Shown here piece by piece: positions 34,885 to 41,130 of a stretch of 41,130 bases of DNA. The translations under genes and the position numbers were made by a program. Under the pieces are notes generated by a model. That model saw nothing but the letters and a program-made list of their open reading frames with translations, was not told where the DNA came from and made no database searches. The stretch spans positions 1 through 41,130 of the forward strand of contig NZ_WHNX01000024.1 in the NCBI RefSeq assembly GCF_009362815.1, written 5' to 3'. The stretch's first letter is position 1; each line of letters opens with the position of its first letter. Source of the DNA: Alkalibaculum sporogenes (GTDB taxonomy: Bacteria > Bacillota > Clostridia > Eubacteriales > Alkalibacteraceae).

Positions 34885-36070
34885 GTTTTTTACCTCCTAG
34901 GATTTCTGATATAGTATGCACATCTTTATCACCTCTACCAGATAAATTAAGAATAATAATATCTTCTTTATGAGTCGTCGGCGCTAATTTTGCTAAATAT
35001 GCTAATGCATGAGCGCTTTCTAATGCTGGTATAATCCCTTCACACCTGCTTAATGTTTGAAAAGCTTCTACTGCTTCACTATCCGTTATAGCTACATACT
35101 CTACACGGCCACTGTCATGTAAGTAAGCATGCTCAGGTCCAATTCCAGGGTAATCTAGCCCTGCTGATACAGAATGAGCAGGTAGAATCTGGCCATAATC
35201 ATCTTGTAATAAATAAGTCATCATTCCATGCAAAACACCAACTGTTCCGAGGGTTATAGTTGCAGCGTGCTTATGAGTATTTACCCCTTCTCCTGCAGCC
35301 TCTACCCCTATAATTTTAATATTGTCTTCTTCTATAAATGGGTAAAAAAGTCCCATTGCATTACTTCCCCCACCCACACATGCTAATAAGTAATCAGGCA
35401 TTCTACCTTCTTTTTCTAATATTTGTATTTTAGTTTCATCTCCAATAATCCTTTGAAAATCTCTAACCATTGTTGGATATGGATGGGGTCCTACTACAGA
35501 CCCAATAACATAATAAGTATCCTCAACATTTGTCACCCAATCTCTTATAGCCTCATTCGTTGCATCTTTCAATGTCTTAGTACCAGAAGTAACTGAATTT
35601 ACTTTGGCACCCAATAGTTCCATCTTAAATACATTTAAACCTTGTCTTTGGATATCTTCTTCTCCCATATATATTTCACATTCTAGATTAAACATAGCAC
35701 AGATAGTTGCTGTTGCAACTCCATGTTGACCTGCTCCTGTTTCAGCTATAATTCTCTTTTTTCCCATTCTATTAGCTAATAGTACTTGTCCTACTACATT
35801 ATTTATTTTATGAGCACCTGTATGATTCAAATCTTCTCTCTTTAAGTATATTTTGCCCCCACCATATTTTTTAGTTAAATTCTCAGCGTAATATAAAGAG
35901 GTTGGTCGCCCAGAATATTCTTGTAGATAATACATATACTCTTTAATAAACTCCTCATCATTCATAGCTTCCTCATACATTTCTTCTAATTCAATAAGTG
36001 CATTCATTAATGTTTCAGGTACATATTGTCCACCGTAATTACCAAATCTCTTTGATTTTTTATTATCCAA
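34877..36070 (-). CDS. trpB: Tryptophan synthase beta subunit
   Basis: The PLP enzyme that condenses indole with serine. The PLP lysine is Lys88 in HTGAHKINN, and the phosphate loop is GGGSNAMG. At 397 residues it is the TrpB1 type that pairs with TrpA. The start overlaps the trpF end by eight bases. Confidence 0.97.
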   Translation of the reverse strand: MDNKKSKRFGNYGGQYVPETLMNALIELEEMYEEAMNDEEFIKEYMYYLQEYSGRPTSLYYAENLTKKYGGGKIYLKREDLNHTGAHKINNVVGQVLLANRMGKKRIIAETGAGQHGVATATICAMFNLECEIYMGEEDIQRQGLNVFKMELLGAKVNSVTSGTKTLKDATNEAIRDWVTNVEDTYYVIGSVVGPHPYPTMVRDFQRIIGDETKIQILEKEGRMPDYLLACVGGGSNAMGLFYPFIEEDNIKIIGVEAAGEGVNTHKHAATITLGTVGVLHGMMTYLLQDDYGQILPAHSVSAGLDYPGIGPEHAYLHDSGRVEYVAITDSEAVEAFQTLSRCEGIIPALESAHALAYLAKLAPTTHKEDIIILNLSGRGDKDVHTISEILGGKKHE

Positions 36071-36671
36071 TTTCTCTCACCCTTTCAATCAGTGTCTTAA
36101 TTTTATCGAAATCTTTAATTCCATTAGTCTCAACGCCACTGCTAATGTCTATTATTTGAGCATTAGTTTCTCTAATAGCATTTTGCACATTATCTGGTGT
36201 AATGCCACCAGCCAAGATAATTTCTTTATCTAAACGTGCATCTTTAACTAGGCTCCAATTAAAAGAACTTCCTGTTCCTCCAAATTGATCTACATCATAG
36301 GCATCTAACAGGTAACCATCTACTTTATATTCCTTTAATTTATCTAAACTATATTTGTCCTTCACTCTAAAAGCTTTCCAAACTTTGCTATTTATATCAT
36401 TACACATCTCTTGCTTTTCATTACCATGTAATTGAACAATATCTATTTTACAATAATCCACAATATCGTTTATTTCTTTAGGACAGCTATTGACAAATAC
36501 ACCTACAACCTTGATATCACTATCTAGTAAACTAATAAGTCTCTTGCACTTATGTGGATCTACTTGACGTTTACTCTTTGCAAATACAAAACCAATATAT
36601 TCAGGCCTTGTACTATTTATAAAATAGATATCTTCTTCTCTAGTTAAACCGCAGATTTTAATTCCTGTCAT
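36063..36671 (-). CDS. trpF: Phosphoribosylanthranilate isomerase
   Basis: Performs the Amadori rearrangement of phosphoribosylanthranilate. The catalytic Cys is in KICGLTR (residues 5-11) and the catalytic Asp in [16 protein letters not shown] is the phosphate and substrate loop. It is 202 residues, a stand-alone gene not fused to trpC. It begins one base after trpC ends. Confidence 0.96.
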   Translation of the reverse strand: MTGIKICGLTREEDIYFINSTRPEYIGFVFAKSKRQVDPHKCKRLISLLDSDIKVVGVFVNSCPKEINDIVDYCKIDIVQLHGNEKQEMCNDINSKVWKAFRVKDKYSLDKLKEYKVDGYLLDAYDVDQFGGTGSSFNWSLVKDARLDKEIILAGGITPDNVQNAIRETNAQIIDISSGVETNGIKDFDKIKTLIERVREIG

Positions 36672-36672
36672 A

Positions 36673-37458
36673 TTATAGTTCCCTCAGTTCTTGTAATTTT
36701 TTCTCTATTGATGAAGCTGCCATCAAACTTTCACCAATAAGAGCTGCGTTAACTCCTAAATCCTTTAAATATTTTATATCTTCATTTGATTTTATTCCAC
36801 TTTCACTAACTACTATTATATCTTTTGGTATCTTCTCCATAATTATCTCTGTATTCATAATATTTACTTCGAAAGTATTTAAATTTCTATTATTGATACC
36901 GATAATTTGTGCTCCACATTCAAGAGCAACTTCTAATTCTCCAATATCATGGACTTCAACGAGACATTCTAATCCTATGCTAGTAGCGATATTTATGTAT
37001 GCACTCAGTTTTTCTTTAGTCAGTATTGCCATAATCAATAAAATTGCATCTGAATTTATGGCCTTAGCTTCGTAAATTTGGTAAGAATCAATTATAAAAT
37101 CTTTCCTTAAAACTGGCACTGTAGTGTTCGTTTTTGCATCTGTCAAAAATTGATTATTTCCGAGGAAATATGTAGTTTCTGTTAACACAGATATTGCATC
37201 AACTTTGTTTTTTTCATATTCCACTGCAATTTTTAGAGGATCAAAGTTTTCCTTAATAATACCTTTTGATGGCGAAGCCTTCTTAATTTCTGCAATAATT
37301 GCTAATCTATCTTTAAGTACAATGGCATTGGAAAAGCTTCTATGAGAATAATCAGTAGGTATTTCTGACAATAAAATATCTAATGGTTTAAGTTCTTTTG
37401 TTTGTTCTAAACTCTCTAATTTAGTCTTAACTATTTTATCTAATATCAACTTATTCAC
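36673..37458 (-). CDS. trpC: Indole-3-glycerol phosphate synthase
   Basis: Closes the indole ring to make indole-3-glycerol phosphate. Motifs seen are AEIKKASPSKG, VLRKDFIID and IGINNRNLNTFEV, with the catalytic Lys and Glu residues of the family, and the phosphate-binding SESGI and GESLM. Length 261. Its start overlaps the end of trpD by eight bases. Confidence 0.96.
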   Translation of the reverse strand: MNKLILDKIVKTKLESLEQTKELKPLDILLSEIPTDYSHRSFSNAIVLKDRLAIIAEIKKASPSKGIIKENFDPLKIAVEYEKNKVDAISVLTETTYFLGNNQFLTDAKTNTTVPVLRKDFIIDSYQIYEAKAINSDAILLIMAILTKEKLSAYINIATSIGLECLVEVHDIGELEVALECGAQIIGINNRNLNTFEVNIMNTEIIMEKIPKDIIVVSESGIKSNEDIKYLKDLGVNAALIGESLMAASSIEKKLQELREL

Positions 37459-38470
37459 TCCTATTCGTATATGCTATCAATTCATTCAATTTATTTAATG
37501 CACTTTTAGAATCCACTGCCTCTTTTGCTTTTAGTATACCTTCCTCTAAGGACTTAGCACCATTTCCTATATAAATTGCAGCACCAGCATTGATTAAAGT
37601 AATATCTCGTTTAGGACCTGATTCACCTTCTAATATATTTAATATAATTTGTGCATTTTCTATTGACCCATTCCCTTCAATCTCACCATTATTCTCATAA
37701 TAAAATCCATAAGTCTTGGGTTCTATATAGTGTGTCTTAATATCTCCATCTATTAAAATAGTTGCCTTAGTCTTTGCACTAATACTTATTTCATCCATTC
37801 CGTCCAAGCTATTAACAACCATGGCTCTTTTCACACCTAATTCCTTTAAAACTCCTGCCATAAGCTCAGTTAAAGCAGCATCATATACTCCCATCACTTG
37901 ACAATTAACCTTAGCAGGATTTGTCAATGGTCCTAACATATTAAATACGGTTCTAATACCTAGTTCCTTACGTGAACTTGCTACGTGCTTCATTGACGAA
38001 TGAAAACTTTGTGCAAACAAAAAACCAATACCAATTTCTCTAATACATGAGCTAATATTTTCACTGCTTAAATCTATTTTAACACCTAAAGCCTCCAATA
38101 CATCTGCACTACCACATTTGCTAGAAATAGATCTATTACCGTGTTTGACAGTAGTTACACCTGCACTAGCAGCAACAATAGCAGATACTGTAGATACATT
38201 GAAAGTGTTTTTACCATCTCCACCAGTACCACAAGTATCTACTGCATCAATAACTCCTATATCTATAGGTTTTGCCATCTTACGCATTACTTTAGCAGCA
38301 CCAAGAACTTCTTCAAGAGTTTCACCTTTTCCTCTAAGCCCAGTTAAAAAACCACCAATTTGAGCAGGAGTTATCTCACCTAACATAATTGAATTCATTG
38401 AATCCATCATTTCCATCTCTGTTAGATTTATATGGTTTACAAGTTTTTCTAATATTTCTTTAAATAACAT
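37451..38470 (-). CDS. trpD: Anthranilate phosphoribosyltransferase
   Basis: Joins PRPP to anthranilate. The PRPP-binding motif is CGTGGDGKNTFNVST (80-94); KHGNRSISSKCGSADVLEALG and the metal-binding DGMDEIS follow. Length 339 is normal and trpG is a separate gene. The start lies 38 bases after trpG. Confidence 0.97.
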   Translation of the reverse strand: MLFKEILEKLVNHINLTEMEMMDSMNSIMLGEITPAQIGGFLTGLRGKGETLEEVLGAAKVMRKMAKPIDIGVIDAVDTCGTGGDGKNTFNVSTVSAIVAASAGVTTVKHGNRSISSKCGSADVLEALGVKIDLSSENISSCIREIGIGFLFAQSFHSSMKHVASSRKELGIRTVFNMLGPLTNPAKVNCQVMGVYDAALTELMAGVLKELGVKRAMVVNSLDGMDEISISAKTKATILIDGDIKTHYIEPKTYGFYYENNGEIEGNGSIENAQIILNILEGESGPKRDITLINAGAAIYIGNGAKSLEEGILKAKEAVDSKSALNKLNELIAYTNRSE

Positions 38471-38508
38471 GCTAAAATCTCCTTTCTCTTACCTACTAAC
38501 TAATTTTT

Positions 38509-39072
38509 CTATAAATCTAAGAAGTTTTTAATTAGAGCTTTACCACTATTAGTCATTATAGATTCGGGATGAAATTGAACACCATATATTGGGTAATGCT
38601 TATGTTTTATACCCATTACTTCATTTTCTTCTATACTCGCAGTCACTTCTAGCACTTCACTTATGGACGATTCTTCAACTATTAAAGAATGATAACGCAT
38701 CACTTCAAGTGGATTTACTATACCTCTAAATAAATCTCTGCCATTATGTTTTATCATAGAAGTTTTTCCATGAACCATTCTATTTGCTTCTATAATTTTA
38801 CTACCAAATACTTCAGCAATTGCTTGATGACCCAAACAAACACCCAATATAGGGATTTCTTTACCTAAAACCCTTATTACATCTTTAGATATACCTGCAT
38901 CTTTTGGATATCCTGGACCTGGAGAAATAATAATATGACTTACTTTCATTTTCATTATCTCTTCAACTGTGATCACATCATTTCTAAAAACTTCTACATT
39001 AGGATTTAACTCGCCTACAAATTGATACAAGTTATAAGTAAAAGAATCGTAATTATCTATAATTACTATCAT
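38509..39072 (-). CDS. trpG: Anthranilate synthase glutamine amidotransferase subunit
   Basis: Supplies ammonia from glutamine to TrpE. The catalytic triad is Cys79 (GVCLGHQ), His168 and Glu170 (FHPES). At 187 residues it is a free-standing class I amidotransferase; such subunits can also serve p-aminobenzoate synthesis (PabA). Its start lies three bases after the trpE stop. Confidence 0.95.
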   Translation of the reverse strand: MIVIIDNYDSFTYNLYQFVGELNPNVEVFRNDVITVEEIMKMKVSHIIISPGPGYPKDAGISKDVIRVLGKEIPILGVCLGHQAIAEVFGSKIIEANRMVHGKTSMIKHNGRDLFRGIVNPLEVMRYHSLIVEESSISEVLEVTASIEENEVMGIKHKHYPIYGVQFHPESIMTNSGKALIKNFLDL

Positions 39073-39075
39073 TAT

Positions 39076-40530
39076 TTAGATACCTCCTAGCTTAAGTGCT
39101 TCTAGCATAGCACCTGCTTTCTTAAGTGTTTCTTCATATTCAGATTCCGGTATCGAATCGGCAACAATTCCTGCACCTGCTTGTAATACAGCTTTATTGT
39201 TGTGAAATATTACAGTTCTAATAGTAATACACATATCCATATTGCCATTAAAACCAAAATATCCAATGCTTCCAGCATATATTCCTCTTTTTTTATTCTC
39301 CAATTCATCGATGATTTCCATAGCTCTAACCTTAGGTGCACCCGACACAGTACCTGCTGGTAATGAGGATATAAGTACATCAAACATATCGTATTTACTG
39401 TGGAGTTTACCTATTACATTAGATACAATATGCATAACATGAGAATACCTCTGTACCTCCATAAAGTGAGTGAGTTCAACAGATCCAAATTCAGATAATT
39501 TTCCAATATCATTTCTTGCTAAATCTAATAACATCAGATGCTCTGCCTTTTCTTTTTCATCATTTAACAAATCATCAGCAAATTTATCATCTTCAACATT
39601 ATCATTTCCTCTCGGCCTAGTACCGGCAATAGGACAGGTTTCAATATTATTGTCTTTTAATTTTACTAATAACTCCGGTGATGAACCTACCACTTGATAA
39701 TCCATAAACTCAAAGTAGTACATATACGGAGATGGATTTAAACTTCGAAGCAATCGATAAAATTCAAGTGGGTCAGTATTCGTTTCAATTTCTAATCTTT
39801 GAGATAGCACCACCTGAAATATATCACCCTTTCGAATATAATCTTTTGCTTTTTCAACTTTTTCCATATAAGAAGATTTAGTCTCATTACTAATATAAGA
39901 TGAGGACTGCTGAACTACACCCTTCTTAAAATATACCTTAGCACTGTGTATTTCTTCTTCAACTTTATCGATTCTTTGAATTGACTGTTCATATGAATTA
40001 TTATTGTCCTTCACAAAATCATTAATAATAATGAGAATCTTTTGCCTCATATGATCGTAAACAATAATCTCCTCCATAACTAACAAATGAATATCTGGCA
40101 ATTCCATATTATCTTCATTGACTAGCAATAGTCTCTCATAATCTCTTATGACATCGTAGGCAATATATCCGACACCTCCTCCTACAAAATCAGGCAAACC
40201 ATCATTCTTTGGCATTTGATACTTCTTGAAAATATCTCGTAAGCAATCTAAATACTTACCAGATATCACTTCGACACCGTCTTTATTTTCTAAAAAGAGC
40301 TTATTGTCACTCCCCTTTATAGTAAGATGAGGCTTTCGACCAATAAAAGAGTATCTCCCCCACTTATTTCCTACCTCTACGCTTTCAAGTAAAAAACTCA
40401 CTTGATCTTTACACAGTTTATTAAATAAAGTAATAGGTGTATCAATATCACCAGGAATTTCTTTTACTACAGGAATAACAGAATATTCTTTTATCAACTC
40501 TTGGTATTCACTTAAAATAGGGTATATCAT
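39076..40530 (-). CDS. trpE: Anthranilate synthase component I
   Basis: Converts chorismate to anthranilate using ammonia from TrpG. The LLES element (47-50) is the tryptophan feedback site, so the enzyme should be inhibited by tryptophan. The C-terminal chorismate-binding domain shows GSSPELLVK, CPIAGTRPRG, LPAGTVSGAPKVRAMEII and the final GAGIVADS segment. Length 484. GAAGGAGG precedes the ATG. It is the first gene of trpEGDCFBA. Its upstream region is packed with palindromic repeats, and I see no T-box or obvious leader-peptide attenuator. Confidence 0.97.
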   Translation of the reverse strand: MIYPILSEYQELIKEYSVIPVVKEIPGDIDTPITLFNKLCKDQVSFLLESVEVGNKWGRYSFIGRKPHLTIKGSDNKLFLENKDGVEVISGKYLDCLRDIFKKYQMPKNDGLPDFVGGGVGYIAYDVIRDYERLLLVNEDNMELPDIHLLVMEEIIVYDHMRQKILIIINDFVKDNNNSYEQSIQRIDKVEEEIHSAKVYFKKGVVQQSSSYISNETKSSYMEKVEKAKDYIRKGDIFQVVLSQRLEIETNTDPLEFYRLLRSLNPSPYMYYFEFMDYQVVGSSPELLVKLKDNNIETCPIAGTRPRGNDNVEDDKFADDLLNDEKEKAEHLMLLDLARNDIGKLSEFGSVELTHFMEVQRYSHVMHIVSNVIGKLHSKYDMFDVLISSLPAGTVSGAPKVRAMEIIDELENKKRGIYAGSIGYFGFNGNMDMCITIRTVIFHNNKAVLQAGAGIVADSIPESEYEETLKKAGAMLEALKLGGI

Positions 40531-40569
40531 GCCGTACCTCCTTCAAATAATTTAAAAATATAGCGACTC

Positions 40570-40640
40570 GGATAACTCGCTTCGCGAGTTACCCTCTACG
40601 CGGTCATTCGCCAAATGAAAACAAGTTTTCATTTGTTCTT
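40570..40640 (-). repeat. Partial, diverged copy of the palindromic repeat next to trpE
   Basis: This segment matches the second half of the 135-bp tandem unit found at 40812-41130. It keeps hairpin F, GGATAACTCGC / GCGAGTTACCC, with different outer bases from the tandem copies (GACAAACTCGC / GCGAGTTTGTC). Pairing is complete on the minus strand through one G-U. It also keeps the 10-bp stem CAAATGAAAA / TTTTCATTTG, whose minus-strand loop is CTTG. It lies about 40 bases upstream of the trpE start codon, in the probable leader. Confidence 0.75.
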
Positions 40641-40645
40641 TTGTC

Positions 40646-40780
40646 GCGAAGGTAACGAGCCAAGCGGCTGCATCGAAGACGCATTTTCATAGAATTGAAA
40701 GTTTGGCCAGCTTGCTGAGTTAAACAAGAAATTCTATGAAAATACTACGTCGAAGACGTAGATCATTTGGCGACTACCCG
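40646..40780 (+). repeat. Dispersed structured element, copy 2 (upstream of trpE)
   Basis: This aligns end to end with 6526-6662 read on the minus strand. The main stem is TTTTCATAGAATT (40684-40696) with AATTCTATGAAAA (40730-40742); the glnB copy has ATATGATT/AATCATAT in the same place, so both arms changed together. The inner stem TTTGGCCAG / CTG-A-GTTAAA has a CTTG loop and pairs only with two G-U wobbles, which points to plus-strand RNA. A 7-bp hairpin CTACGTC-GAA-GACGTAG follows. It is oriented opposite to trpE. Confidence 0.8.
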
Positions 40781-41130
40781 CGCAACCACGATAAACTTGT
40801 TTATTGTGGTTGTTAAAACAGCCAAATTGGCAAGCCATTTGTCTGCTTCCTCAAAAGAACCTCTCAATGCATCGACAAACTCGCTTCGCGAGTTTGTCTC
40901 TACGCGGGCATTCGCCAAATGAAAACAAGTTTTCATTTGTTCTTTTGTTAAAACAGCCAAATTGGCAAGCCATTTGTCTGCTTCCTCAAAAGAACCTCTC
41001 AATGCATCGACAAACTCGCTTCGCGAGTTTGTCTCTACGCGGGCATTCGCCAAATGAAAACAAGTTTTCATTTGTTCTTTTGTTAAAACAGCCAAATTGG
41101 CAAGCCATTTGTCTGCTTCCTCAAAAGAAC
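40763..41130 (-). CDS. Partial ORF made of in-frame 45-residue repeats (5' end beyond window)
   Basis: An open frame enters from the right window edge and ends at TGA (40763-40765). Because the tandem DNA unit is 135 bp, the protein repeats exactly every 45 residues. Each repeat contains VLTKEQMKTCFHLANARV, then ETNSRSEFVDALRG, then SFEEADKWLANLA. The last residues (TTTINKFIVVARVVAK) come from the adjoining hairpin and dispersed element. I recognise no family. It may be the tail of a real gene whose end was extended by a palindromic element, or simply a repeat that happens to stay open. Any start inside the window would be a TTG and is unlikely. Confidence 0.35.
   Translation of the reverse strand, partial: SFEEADKWLANLAVLTKEQMKTCFHLANARVETNSRSEFVDALRGSFEEADKWLANLAVLTKEQMKTCFHLANARVETNSRSEFVDALRGSFEEADKWLANLAVLTTTINKFIVVARVVAK
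40784..40811 (+). other. 12-bp hairpin with CTTG loop
   Basis: AACCACGATAAA (40784-40795) and TTTATTGTGGTT (40800-40811) pair completely on the plus strand with one G-U. The loop is CTTG, as in the neighbouring elements. It bridges the dispersed element and the tandem repeat. Confidence 0.6.
40812..41130 (-). repeat. 135-bp tandem repeat with internal palindromes
   Basis: Units are 40812-40946, 40947-41081 and a partial third from 41082 to the window edge; the two full copies look identical. Each unit holds an 11-bp hairpin GACAAACTCGC / GCGAGTTTGTC (40874-40898 in unit 1) and a 10-bp hairpin CAAATGAAAA / TTTTCATTTG (40916-40939). The shared linker, read on the minus strand, is CATTTGGCGAATGCCCGCG; a near match, CATTTGGCGACTACCCGCG, lies in the dispersed element at 40764-40782. 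Confidence 0.88.

Noticed and set aside
40531-40640. T-box riboswitch upstream of trpE, suggested by a GACCGCG string
   Set aside because: The surrounding bases do not match the AGGGTGGNACCGCG antiterminator bulge, and the string belongs to the palindromic repeat.
40646-41130. CRISPR array at the right edge
   Set aside because: The 135-bp unit is repeated without unique spacers, and the whole unit including palindromes is duplicated; no cas genes are present.

Overview
The window is a low-GC, AT-rich chromosomal segment from an anaerobic, endospore-forming Firmicute of class Clostridia. The evidence is strong Shine-Dalgarno sites, consensus sigma-A promoters, an oxygen-sensitive glycyl radical enzyme, an iron-sulfur-rich formate dehydrogenase and a run of clostridial spore-surface-type genes. 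I cannot name the genus from sequence alone. Most genes are on the minus strand; the plus-strand genes are concentrated at 24.7-33.9 kb.

Layout. 1-250: a tandem structured repeat that looks like the 3' end of an IS200/IS605-type element and that supplies the C-terminus of fdhD. 0.2-4.6 kb: fdhA (formate dehydrogenase) with its cofactor genes mobA and fdhD. 4.8-6.9 kb: glnB (PII) and amt, behind a consensus promoter and two intrinsic terminators. 7.0-9.96 kb: a PNPOx-fold flavoprotein and an orphan glycyl radical enzyme. 10.4 kb: a DUF2284 protein (+). 11.1-17.2 kb: gltD and gltB. 17.4-22.0 kb: a complete branched-chain amino acid ABC transporter, livF-G-M-H-J. 22.1-23.2 kb: a nitronate monooxygenase/FabK-family flavoprotein with a double FabT-like operator on its promoter. 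23.6-33.9 kb: a mixed, probably sporulation-related block (amidase, Tyr/Gly-rich protein, zinc phospholipase C homologue, archaeal-type phosphoglycerate mutase, GIY-YIG protein, Cu/Zn SOD, beta-propeller proteins, two Cys-rich coat-type proteins). 34.1-40.5 kb: a full trpEGDCFBA operon. 40.5-41.1 kb: dense palindromic repeats, including a 135-bp tandem repeat that is an in-frame 45-residue protein repeat.

The left half is largely nitrogen and one-carbon metabolism: ammonium uptake and PII sensing, glutamate synthase, amino-acid import, formate oxidation or CO2 reduction. The most unusual content is not genic. A roughly 135-bp structured element occurs twice, just upstream of glnB (minus strand) and upstream of trpE (plus strand), with paired substitutions that keep its stems. 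Related hairpins with CUUG tetraloops lie inside the tandem repeat next to trpE. The glnB-amt leader, with a perfect promoter firing into two terminators, is the best candidate here for a premature-termination control system.

All coordinates and motifs were read by eye. Family assignments rest on recognised motifs, not on database searches.
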